A stretch of DNA of 5,399 nt from contig CAJYKY010000176.1 of assembly GCA_913775005.1 (NCBI GenBank), positions 1-5,399 on the forward strand, read 5' to 3'. Source of the stretch: an uncultured Achromobacter sp. (lineage in GTDB: Bacteria > Pseudomonadota > Gammaproteobacteria > Burkholderiales > Burkholderiaceae_B). Below are positions 1-5,399 of the stretch, piece after piece; the stretch's first letter is position 1; each line of letters starts with the position of its first letter. Position numbers and translations under genes: made by a program. The notes under the pieces were generated by a model. That model did not search any database and had not been told where the DNA came from. It was given only the letters and a program-made list of their open reading frames with translations.

Positions 1-101
1 CCCCTCTGCCCGGGGTGCTGGTGTGATTGGTTGACGGCCGGTGCGGCTCGCCAGCCGCGTCCGCCGCTTTCGTACAAGTCCTACAAGACGTATCTTTATA
101 T

Positions 102-112
102 ATCAATTTGAT
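102..112. promoter_or_regulatory. Candidate operator palindrome upstream of the purine permease
   Basis: The sequence ATCAA-T-TTGAT is a perfect 5-bp inverted repeat around one central base. It lies inside an AT-rich stretch that stands out from the GC-rich surroundings, about 120 bases before the permease start. Such short odd palindromes are typical of dimeric regulators (MarR, LysR or GntR types), but no regulator gene is in the window and no clear -35/-10 pair could be fixed here. Function is inferred from symmetry, position and base composition only. Confidence 0.3.
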
Positions 113-147
113 TCGGGTTTTCCTCAATTCCGAACCCCACGCACGCT

Positions 148-155
148 TGTATACA
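148..155. promoter_or_regulatory. TGTATACA palindrome, GntR-like operator candidate
   Basis: TGTATACA is a perfect 8-bp palindrome, read in context as CTTGTATACAT. FadR-subfamily GntR regulators often bind sites of the TTGTATACAA type, so this could be such an operator. TATACA (150-155) could also serve as a -10 element, but no good -35 lies 16-18 bases before it. The half-site TACAAG occurs directly at 73-78 and 82-87 and in inverse orientation at 147-152, which adds some weight to a regulator reading this leader. The site is 78 bases before the permease ATG. Confidence 0.35.
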
Positions 156-220
156 TTCCTCGTACACAGGTATTTCCCTTCAGGACTCAACGACTTAACA
201 CCGGCAATTCCAAGCGCCCT

Positions 221-226
221 AGGAGG
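221..226 (+). promoter_or_regulatory. Ribosome binding site that fixes the permease start
   Basis: AGGAGG lies seven bases before the ATG at 234. It is a full match to the Shine-Dalgarno core and decides the start in favour of 234 over the TTG at 27, which opens the same frame but has no such site. Confidence 0.9.
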
Positions 227-233
227 CCATTCC

Positions 234-1739
234 ATGCAGGCTGCATCGTCCGCGCCACCCCGCGCGTCGCAACACATTCACCCCGTTGACCAACGCCTGC
301 CCGCCGGCAAGCTAGCAGCGCTGGGCCTGCAACATGTGCTGGTGATGTACGCCGGCGCGGTGGCGGTGCCGCTGATCGTGGGCCGCGCATTGAATCTCAC
401 GCCCGACGAAGTGGCCATGCTGATTTCGGCCGACCTGTTCTGTTGTGGCCTCATCACGCTGGTACAGACGCTGGGCGCCACGCAGTGGTTCGGCATCAAG
501 CTGCCGGTGATGATGGGCGTGACCTTCGTGGCCGTGGCGCCGATGGTGGCGATGGCCAACGCCAACCCCGGGCCGGACGGCGCTCAGCTGCTGTTTGGCA
601 CCATCATCGGCGCGGGCGTGGTGTCGATTCTGATCGCCCCGCTGATCAGCCGGATGCTGCGCTACTTCCCGCCCGTGGTCACCGGCACCATCATCACCGT
701 CATCGGCATCACGCTGATGCGCGTGGGCATCAACTGGATCTTCGGTAACCCGTCCGGCCCCACCGCGCCTGTCATCGTGGACCCGGTCTATGCCAAATGG
801 CTGGCCGACGTCACCTCGCCCGGCAGCGCCATCCCGCCGGTGCCGCAGGGCTTTGCGATCATGCCGTCGATGCCCAACCCGCGTTATGCCGACCTGACCG
901 GCCTGGGCATTGCCGCGCTGGTGCTGGCGGTGATTCTGCTGATCGTCAAATACACACGCGGCTTCGTGGCCAATATCTCGGTGCTGCTGGGCATCGTTGT
1001 CGGCGCCATCGTGGCGGCGGCCACCGGCATCATGACATTCGAAAAAATCGGCCAGGCCGACTGGTTCGACATCGTGCTGCCCTTTCACTTCGGCATGCCC
1101 CGCTTTGACCCGATGCTGATCCTGAGCATGTCGCTGATCATGGTGGTGGTGATGATCGAATCCACCGGCATGTTCCTTGCGCTGGGTGAAATGACCGACC
1201 GCGAAATCACCCAGCAGGCCATGGCGCGCGGCTTGCGCACGGATGGGCTGGGTACGCTCGTCGGCGGCCTGTTCAACACGTTTCCGTACACGAGCTTTTC
1301 GCAGAACGTGGGGCTGGTTGCGGTGACCGGCGTGAAGAGCCGCTACGTCTGCGTAGCAGCCGGCATCATCCTGCTGGTGTTGGGGCTCTTGCCCAAGATG
1401 GCGGCGCTGGTGGAATCGCTGCCCACCGTGGTGCTGGGCGGGGCGGGCATCGTCATGTTCGGCATGGTGACGGCCACCGGCATCCGCATCCTGTCCGGCG
1501 TGGATTTTCGCGGCAACCGTCACAACGCGATGATCGTGGCCGTGTCGATCGGGATCGGCATGGTGCCGTTGATTGCGCCGAACTTCAAACAGTGGATGCC
1601 GCCGTCGCTGCATACGCTGATCGAGTCAGGCATTTTGCTAGCCTCGCTATCGGCCGTGCTGCTCAACGTGTTTCTGAACGGCGCCAGCCACGACGAGCGC
1701 GCCGTCATCAACGCGGCGCTTCAGGCCGAAGAACATTGA
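234..1739 (+). CDS. NCS2-family purine (uric acid/xanthine) permease
   Basis: This is a 501-residue inner-membrane protein that should import a purine base with protons. The start at 234 is chosen because AGGAGG precedes it and the NCS2 homology begins soon after; the upstream in-frame codons lie in AT-rich, non-coding-looking DNA. Hydrophobic segments fit the usual 14-helix UraA fold. Visible family marks are the TM1 Gln33-His34 pair, Glu309 in TM8 (ESTGMFLALGE), Asp337 in TM9 (RTDGLG), the signature QNVGLVAVTG at 357-366 and LPTVVLGGAGIVMFG at 396-410. The stretch NTFPYTSFSQN (348-358) and the ESTG form of TM8 place it with PbuX/PucJ/UacT-type purine carriers rather than with E. coli XanQ or uracil carriers. 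Uric acid or xanthine is therefore the likely substrate, but specificity is inferred. The TM5-TM6 loop (about 170-217) is long and proline-rich. It appears to be transcribed alone, ending at a hairpin facing the convergent OPT gene. Confidence 0.93.
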   Translation: MQAASSAPPRASQHIHPVDQRLPAGKLAALGLQHVLVMYAGAVAVPLIVGRALNLTPDEVAMLISADLFCCGLITLVQTLGATQWFGIKLPVMMGVTFVAVAPMVAMANANPGPDGAQLLFGTIIGAGVVSILIAPLISRMLRYFPPVVTGTIITVIGITLMRVGINWIFGNPSGPTAPVIVDPVYAKWLADVTSPGSAIPPVPQGFAIMPSMPNPRYADLTGLGIAALVLAVILLIVKYTRGFVANISVLLGIVVGAIVAAATGIMTFEKIGQADWFDIVLPFHFGMPRFDPMLILSMSLIMVVVMIESTGMFLALGEMTDREITQQAMARGLRTDGLGTLVGGLFNTFPYTSFSQNVGLVAVTGVKSRYVCVAAGIILLVLGLLPKMAALVESLPTVVLGGAGIVMFGMVTATGIRILSGVDFRGNRHNAMIVAVSIGIGMVPLIAPNFKQWMPPSLHTLIESGILLASLSAVLLNVFLNGASHDERAVINAALQAEEH

Positions 1740-1746
1740 GTCGCAA

Positions 1747-1776
1747 GTGGACGGCCGGCAAGCCCGCGCCGTCCAC
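1747..1776. terminator. Inverted repeat between convergent genes, possible two-way terminator
   Basis: GTGGACGGC (1747-1755) and GCCGTCCAC (1768-1776) are perfect 9-bp arms around a 12-base loop. The repeat starts seven bases after the permease stop and ends 17 bases before the stop of the opposing OPT gene, just where a shared terminator would lie. There is no T-run on either side, so it is not a classical intrinsic terminator; it may instead stall polymerase or protect 3' ends. Confidence 0.5.
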
Positions 1777-1793
1777 ATCGATGCACGCAGCGG

Positions 1794-3854
1794 CTAGGCC
1801 AGCCGCAACACGCGGCGCCAGAAAAACACCGCCACCATCACGAACACCGCCAGCCCCAGATAGGAGGCCGGGCGTTCGAATGATTCACCCACGATGGCCA
1901 GCGGCGCGCTGGTGCCAGCCCCGCCGATGATGGCCGCCATCAACACGCCCACCAGGCTTTCGCCCACGATCAGGCCCGAGGCGATCAGCACGCCGCGCCG
2001 GTTGGCGGCGTCGGCAAATTGCTCATAGGGCTGGCCAGCGTTGGCCGCGCGGCGGCGCAGGGTGCGCTCCAGCAGCCAGGCCAGCACGGCGCCCGCCACG
2101 ATGGGCGCAGCCACCGTCGGCGGCAGATAGATGCCGATGCCCACGGCCAGTACCGGAATGCGTGCCACGCGGCACGTGCGCTTCAGGATTTCATCCACGA
2201 CGATCAGCGCCACGCCCACCGCCATGCCGATCAGGATCATCGTCCAGTTCAGCTGATGCGTGAAGATGCCGCGCGCAATCGCCAGCATCAGCGTGGCTTG
2301 CGGCGCCGACAACGCCTGCGCCGGGTCCATGCCTTCGCGCGGCATGGCGTCGGCAAAACCGTAGGCGTTGTACAGCAATTCCAGCACCGGCGAAATCACG
2401 GCGGCGCCCACCACGCAACCGATCAACAGCGCCACCTGCTGCCGCCACGGGGTCGCGCCCACCAGCCAGCCCGTCTTCAGGTCTTGCAGGTTGTCGTTCG
2501 AGATCGACGCCACAGCCACCACCGCCGACGTGCTGAAGATGGCCAGCGCAATCGTCATCTGCACGCCGTTCTGCACGGCCAGCAGTTCGCCGCCCAGCGC
2601 CAGCATCAGCAGCGACACCAGCACGATGGCCACAATGCCCACGCCCGAGATCGGGCTGGTGGACGAACCGACCAGGCCCGCCATGTAGCCGCAGGCCGCC
2701 GCCACCAGAAAACCGAATATGAACGCGAACAGCACGGCGTAGGCCACCAGCTTCCAGATGGCGGCGGCCGACAAAGGCGCGCCCGCCAGGAACACCTGGA
2801 AGGTGACGACCAGAACGGCAACCAGCACCAGCGTCACGACCGAGATCCAGCCTGCGGACAAGTCGCGCTCGGTGCGTGGCGCCTGCCCGGCACGCGCCGC
2901 GCCGGATTTGGTCAGTGCCGAGAACGAGGCCTTGACGCCGCGCGCCATCGGCACGAACAGGGTGGCTAGCGTCCAGATGGCGCCCACGCCGATCACGCCC
3001 GCCCCAATGAAGCGCACCTGCGAGGCCCACAGGCCCGTGGCGAACTTGGCCAGGTTCATGTCGGCGGGCATCGGGTTCATCGCGGTCAAGACCGGCACCG
3101 CAATGCCCCACGCGATGACCAGACCCGTCAACATCGCCAGACCCGCCACGATGCCAATCAGATATCCCGCCCCCAGCAGCGCCAGCGAAAAACCCATAGG
3201 CAGGCGGAACACCGCGCCACCCAGCGCGAACCAGCCGCTGACGCTATCGCCCAGGATGCGCAGGCCGCTGGCCGCAAAGCTGACCACGGCGGCCACGACG
3301 CCGCCCGTCACGATGTCGCCCATGCCGGTTCCGGTGGACTTGCCCGCAGCGGGCTGCGCAGCAGCGGAATCCTCGGCCGCGTCTTGCGCGCGTTCCGCGC
3401 TGCCCACCCGCAGGATTTCGGCCGCCGCCACGCCTTCCGGATACGGCAGGTCGCTTTGCACCACCATCACGTGGCGCAGCGGAATCGTGAACATCACACC
3501 CAGCATGCCGCCAGCGGCACAGATGCCCAGCGTCTGCCAGAACGGAAAGCCCTGCCAGTGGCCCATCATGACCAGCGCCGGCAGGATGAAGATGATGGAA
3601 GACAGCGTGCCGGCCGCCGAGGCCTGCGTCTGCACCATGTTGTTTTCGAGGATGTTGGCGTCTTTGAACAGACGCAGCACCGACATTGAGATCACCGCTG
3701 CCGGAATCGCGGACGAAAACGTCAGGCCCACCTTCAGCCCCAGAAAGACGTTGGACGCCGTGAAGATCACGGTGATCAAGGCGCCAAGCAAGACGCCGCG
3801 GAACGTGAGTTCCGGAAGGGTTACGTTTGCCGGGACGCTGACCGGTTGAGTCAT
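1794..3854 (-). CDS. OPT-family oligopeptide transporter
   Basis: This 686-residue integral membrane protein belongs to the prokaryotic branch of the OPT (oligopeptide transporter/yellow stripe) family, whose members import small peptides or, in the YSL branch, metal chelates by proton coupling. Supporting stretches are ILENNMVQTQASAAGTLSS (68-86), SDLPYPEG (134-141), GSSTSPISG (396-404), SNDNLQDLKTGWLVGATPW (452-470), GIYLPP (574-579) and GESLVGV (631-637). Many hydrophobic helices run the full length, in line with about 14-16 spans and with the normal size of bacterial members, so it looks intact. The ATG is preceded by GGGAG at six bases. A polar, alanine-rich linker (about 151-178) separates the first helix bundle from the next. 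The gene converges on the purine permease and diverges from the E1 gene, with no partner subunit visible, as expected for a single-polypeptide carrier. The actual substrate cannot be told from sequence. Confidence 0.93.
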   Translation of the reverse strand: MTQPVSVPANVTLPELTFRGVLLGALITVIFTASNVFLGLKVGLTFSSAIPAAVISMSVLRLFKDANILENNMVQTQASAAGTLSSIIFILPALVMMGHWQGFPFWQTLGICAAGGMLGVMFTIPLRHVMVVQSDLPYPEGVAAAEILRVGSAERAQDAAEDSAAAQPAAGKSTGTGMGDIVTGGVVAAVVSFAASGLRILGDSVSGWFALGGAVFRLPMGFSLALLGAGYLIGIVAGLAMLTGLVIAWGIAVPVLTAMNPMPADMNLAKFATGLWASQVRFIGAGVIGVGAIWTLATLFVPMARGVKASFSALTKSGAARAGQAPRTERDLSAGWISVVTLVLVAVLVVTFQVFLAGAPLSAAAIWKLVAYAVLFAFIFGFLVAAACGYMAGLVGSSTSPISGVGIVAIVLVSLLMLALGGELLAVQNGVQMTIALAIFSTSAVVAVASISNDNLQDLKTGWLVGATPWRQQVALLIGCVVGAAVISPVLELLYNAYGFADAMPREGMDPAQALSAPQATLMLAIARGIFTHQLNWTMILIGMAVGVALIVVDEILKRTCRVARIPVLAVGIGIYLPPTVAAPIVAGAVLAWLLERTLRRRAANAGQPYEQFADAANRRGVLIASGLIVGESLVGVLMAAIIGGAGTSAPLAIVGESFERPASYLGLAVFVMVAVFFWRRVLRLA

Positions 3855-3860
3855 TGAAGT

Positions 3861-3865
3861 CTCCC
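3861..3865 (-). promoter_or_regulatory. Ribosome binding site of the OPT transporter
   Basis: On the minus strand GGGAG lies six bases before the ATG that ends at 3854. Its spacing and purine content support that start. Confidence 0.75.
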
Positions 3866-3880
3866 GTATGGATTTTGCTA

Positions 3881-3900
3881 AAGCGCGAATTCTAGCGCTT
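3881..3900. promoter_or_regulatory. Inverted repeat over a -10-like element of the OPT gene
   Basis: AAGCGC (3881-3886) and GCGCTT (3895-3900) are perfect 6-bp arms around eight bases. On the minus strand the spacer carries TAGAAT (3889-3894), a close match to the -10 consensus, which would give the OPT gene a leader of roughly 27 bases. No convincing -35 is found at 16-18 bases, so the promoter may need an activator or be misplaced. An inverted repeat over a -10 box is a usual place for a repressor. Confidence 0.35.
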
Positions 3901-3913
3901 CGGCGTCCACCCA

Positions 3914-3924
3914 GTGGTCACCAC
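3914..3924. repeat. Short palindrome in the divergent region
   Basis: GTGGT-C-ACCAC is a perfect 5-bp inverted repeat around one base. It sits about 20-25 bases upstream of the -10-like element of the OPT gene, where an activator or repressor could bind. Only symmetry and position support it. Confidence 0.25.
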
Positions 3925-3941
3925 GCGTAAGCGCCCGCTGG

Positions 3942-3956
3942 CGGCAGAAGCTGCCG
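3942..3956. repeat. Short hairpin-forming repeat in the divergent region
   Basis: CGGCAG-AAG-CTGCCG has perfect 6-bp arms and a three-base loop. It lies near the middle of the 219-base region between the divergent OPT and E1 genes. It could be a regulator site or a small hairpin; no T-run follows it, so it is not a terminator. Confidence 0.25.
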
Positions 3957-4020
3957 GCCCGGCAATGGCCTGCAAAAGATTATGCTGAAATCCGCCTCAC
4001 CGGCCCTGGAATTTGATCAC

Positions 4021-4048
4021 CCATGCCATCGACACGGGTCTAGCATGG
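4021..4048. promoter_or_regulatory. Inverted repeat just before the E1 gene, operator or leader hairpin
   Basis: CCATGC (4021-4026) and GCATGG (4043-4048) form perfect 6-bp arms whose starts are 22 bases apart, about two helical turns, so both half-sites would face the same side of DNA. The repeat ends nine bases before the Shine-Dalgarno sequence of the E1 gene. It could bind a dimeric regulator or, if transcribed, fold next to the ribosome site. TTGATC at 4013-4018 is a weak -35-like match without a clear -10. Confidence 0.3.
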
Positions 4049-4057
4049 AGCGATAAC

Positions 4058-4063
4058 AGGAGA
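4058..4063 (+). promoter_or_regulatory. Ribosome binding site of the E1 gene
   Basis: AGGAGA lies ten bases before the ATG at 4074. The core is strong though the spacing is slightly long. No other in-frame start codon lies between them. Confidence 0.7.
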
Positions 4064-4073
4064 CAGATTCACG

Positions 4074-5399
4074 ATGCGCGACACTAGCCACCCCGCGAGC
4101 CCCTCCGCCCCCGGGCAAGCCCACCCGCAAGACGCCGACCCCTCTGAAACCGCCGAATGGCGCGAGGCCCTGCAATCCCTCGTTCAGGCAGACGGCGCCG
4201 ACCGCGCCGGCTTCGTGCTGGATAACCTGCTGGGACACGCCGCCACGCTGGGCCTGCGCGCCAACAGCCAGACGCGCACCGCGTATCTGAACACCATCAC
4301 CGCCGACCAGGAACCGCCCTTTCCCGGCAACCTGGCAGTAGAAGAACGCATCGCCCGCATCAACCGCTGGAATGCGCTGGCCATGGTGGTGCGCGCCAAC
4401 CAGGCCCACGGCGAGCTCGGCGGCCACATCGCCAGCTACGCCTCGGCGGCCGACCTGTTTGAAGTGGGCTTCAACCACTTCTTCCGCGCCCAGTCGGCCG
4501 ACGGCCCCGGCGATCTGGTCTACATGCAGCCGCACTCGGCGCCCGGCGTCTACGCCCGTGCCTACCTGGAAGGCTTTCTGAGCGAAGACGACCTGGCGCA
4601 TTTCCGCCAGGAGATCACCGCTACTTCGCGCGGCCTGCGCGGCTTGTCGTCGTACCCGCATCCGTGGCTGATGCCCGACTTCTGGCAGTTTCCGACCGGT
4701 TCGATGGGCATCGGCCCCATCAACGCCATTTACCAGGCGCGCTTCATGCGCTATCTGGAACATCGCTCGCTGGTGCCTGGCGCCGACCGCAAGGTCTGGG
4801 GCATTTTCGGCGACGGCGAAATGGACGAACCCGAATCCATCGCCGCGCTGACGCTGGCCGCGCGTGAAAAGCTCGATAACCTGGTCTTCGTCGTCAACTG
4901 CAACCTGCAACGGCTGGACGGGCCGGTGCGCGGCAACGGCCGCATCATCGACGAGCTGGAAACGCTGTACGCAGGCGCGGGCTGGAACGTCATCAAGCTG
5001 GTCTGGGGCAGCGATTGGGACGCGCTGCTGCGCCGTGACACGTGCGGCGCCTTGGCGCGCGCCTTCGCCAACACCGTCGACGGCCAGTTCCAGACCTTCG
5101 CCGCCAACGACGGCGCCTTCAACCGCGCCCACTTCTTCAACCAGAATCCCGAGCTGGCGGCGCTGGTGGCGGACTGGACGGACGAGGCCATCGACCGCCT
5201 GCACCGGGGCGGTCACGACATGGTGAAGATTCACGCGGCGTACCATCGCGCCGCGCAGCATCGCGGCCAGCCCACGGTGATCCTCGCGCAGACGAAAAAG
5301 GGCTTTGGCATGGGCACCGCCGGCCAGGGCAAGATGACGACGCACCAGCAAAAGAAGCTGGACGACGAGGCGCTGCTGGCGTTTCGAGACCGCTTCGCC
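4074..5399 (+). CDS. Homodimeric-type 2-oxo acid dehydrogenase E1 (AceE/MdeB family), 5' part
   Basis: The frame is open from this ATG to the window edge (442 codons); the family is about 890 residues, so roughly half is present. E1 uses thiamine diphosphate to decarboxylate a 2-oxo acid (pyruvate for AceE) and acylate the lipoyl domain of E2 in a cytoplasmic complex. Residues 20-55 match the E2-binding N-terminus of AceE. Conserved active-site residues seen are His118 (GGH), Gln152 and His154, Tyr194 (LSSYPHP), Met211, the cofactor motif GDGEMDEPE from Gly246 with Asp247, Asn277 and Gln279 (NCNLQ), Lys409 (KKGFGMG) and His424 of the mobile loop. Against E. coli AceE it has a Pro/Ala/Ser-rich N-terminal extension of 12 residues, QPHSAPG in place of QGHISPG, and about five extra residues at 181-189. 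This suggests a paralogue of housekeeping AceE, perhaps like P. putida MdeB, which is linked to 2-oxobutyrate. Family is sure, substrate is not. Confidence 0.92.
   Translation, partial: MRDTSHPASPSAPGQAHPQDADPSETAEWREALQSLVQADGADRAGFVLDNLLGHAATLGLRANSQTRTAYLNTITADQEPPFPGNLAVEERIARINRWNALAMVVRANQAHGELGGHIASYASAADLFEVGFNHFFRAQSADGPGDLVYMQPHSAPGVYARAYLEGFLSEDDLAHFRQEITATSRGLRGLSSYPHPWLMPDFWQFPTGSMGIGPINAIYQARFMRYLEHRSLVPGADRKVWGIFGDGEMDEPESIAALTLAAREKLDNLVFVVNCNLQRLDGPVRGNGRIIDELETLYAGAGWNVIKLVWGSDWDALLRRDTCGALARAFANTVDGQFQTFAANDGAFNRAHFFNQNPELAALVADWTDEAIDRLHRGGHDMVKIHAAYHRAAQHRGQPTVILAQTKKGFGMGTAGQGKMTTHQQKKLDDEALLAFRDRFA

Noticed and set aside
1..34. Possible tail of an upstream plus-strand gene ending in TGA at 24-26 or 32-34
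   Set aside because: Only seven to ten codons are visible in either frame, too few to support a coding call.
27..233. In-frame upstream extension of the permease from a TTG at 27 (69 more residues)
   Set aside because: It lacks a ribosome site, is AT-rich with non-coding character, and shows no NCS2 homology, while AGGAGG sits just before the ATG at 234.
312..1613. Long minus-strand open frame (433 codons) opposite the permease
   Set aside because: Its product is extremely rich in His, Arg, Asp and Gln, as expected for an antisense reading of a membrane protein gene, and it has no domain.
3346..3375. GC-rich repeat with the palindrome CCCGC-A-GCGGG
   Set aside because: It lies within the OPT coding frame and is explained by alanine- and proline-rich codons.
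2758..3849. Long plus-strand open frame (363 codons) opposite the OPT gene, with another at 2019-2969
   Set aside because: Both are shadows of the OPT gene with biased composition and no family match; overlap with a well-supported gene excludes them.
3981..3986. TATGCT as a -10 element for the E1 gene
   Set aside because: It matches four of six consensus bases but has no -35 element at a suitable distance, only GC-rich sequence.
4017..5351. Long minus-strand open frame (444 codons) opposite the E1 gene
   Set aside because: It is the antisense shadow of a clearly conserved E1 coding frame in GC-rich DNA; its translation has no recognisable domain.

Overview
The window is GC-rich. Its codons end mostly in G or C, and its protein families (NCS2 purine permease, bacterial OPT transporter, homodimeric 2-oxo acid dehydrogenase E1) are common in Betaproteobacteria. 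My best guess is a Burkholderiales chromosome, perhaps the Achromobacter/Bordetella group; this is inferred from composition and gene style and is not proven.

Layout: positions 1-233 are a leader whose middle part (about 90-180) is much more AT-rich than the rest and carries short palindromes. It precedes a 501-residue purine (uric acid/xanthine type) permease at 234-1739 (+), which starts at an ATG behind a near-perfect Shine-Dalgarno sequence. A 54-base gap with a 9-bp inverted repeat separates it from the convergent gene at 1794-3854 (-), an OPT-family transporter of 686 residues. A 219-base divergent intergenic region (3855-4073) with several inverted repeats follows. The last gene begins at 4074 (+) and is still open at the right edge (442 codons seen). 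It encodes the N-terminal half of a homodimeric-type E1 (AceE/MdeB family), a thiamine-diphosphate enzyme that decarboxylates a 2-oxo acid.

How they fit together: two genes bring in nitrogen and carbon sources (purines; oligopeptides or metal chelates) and one burns a 2-oxo acid. The divergent OPT/E1 pair could share control, but the sequence does not prove that. No mobile element, RNA gene, CRISPR array, phage or toxin gene is visible, and I found no convincing evidence of a previously undescribed system. The most interesting item is that the E1 keeps all the thiamine-site residues I could place, yet differs from E. coli AceE near the active site by substitutions and a five-residue insertion. 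That suggests a paralogue with another substrate.
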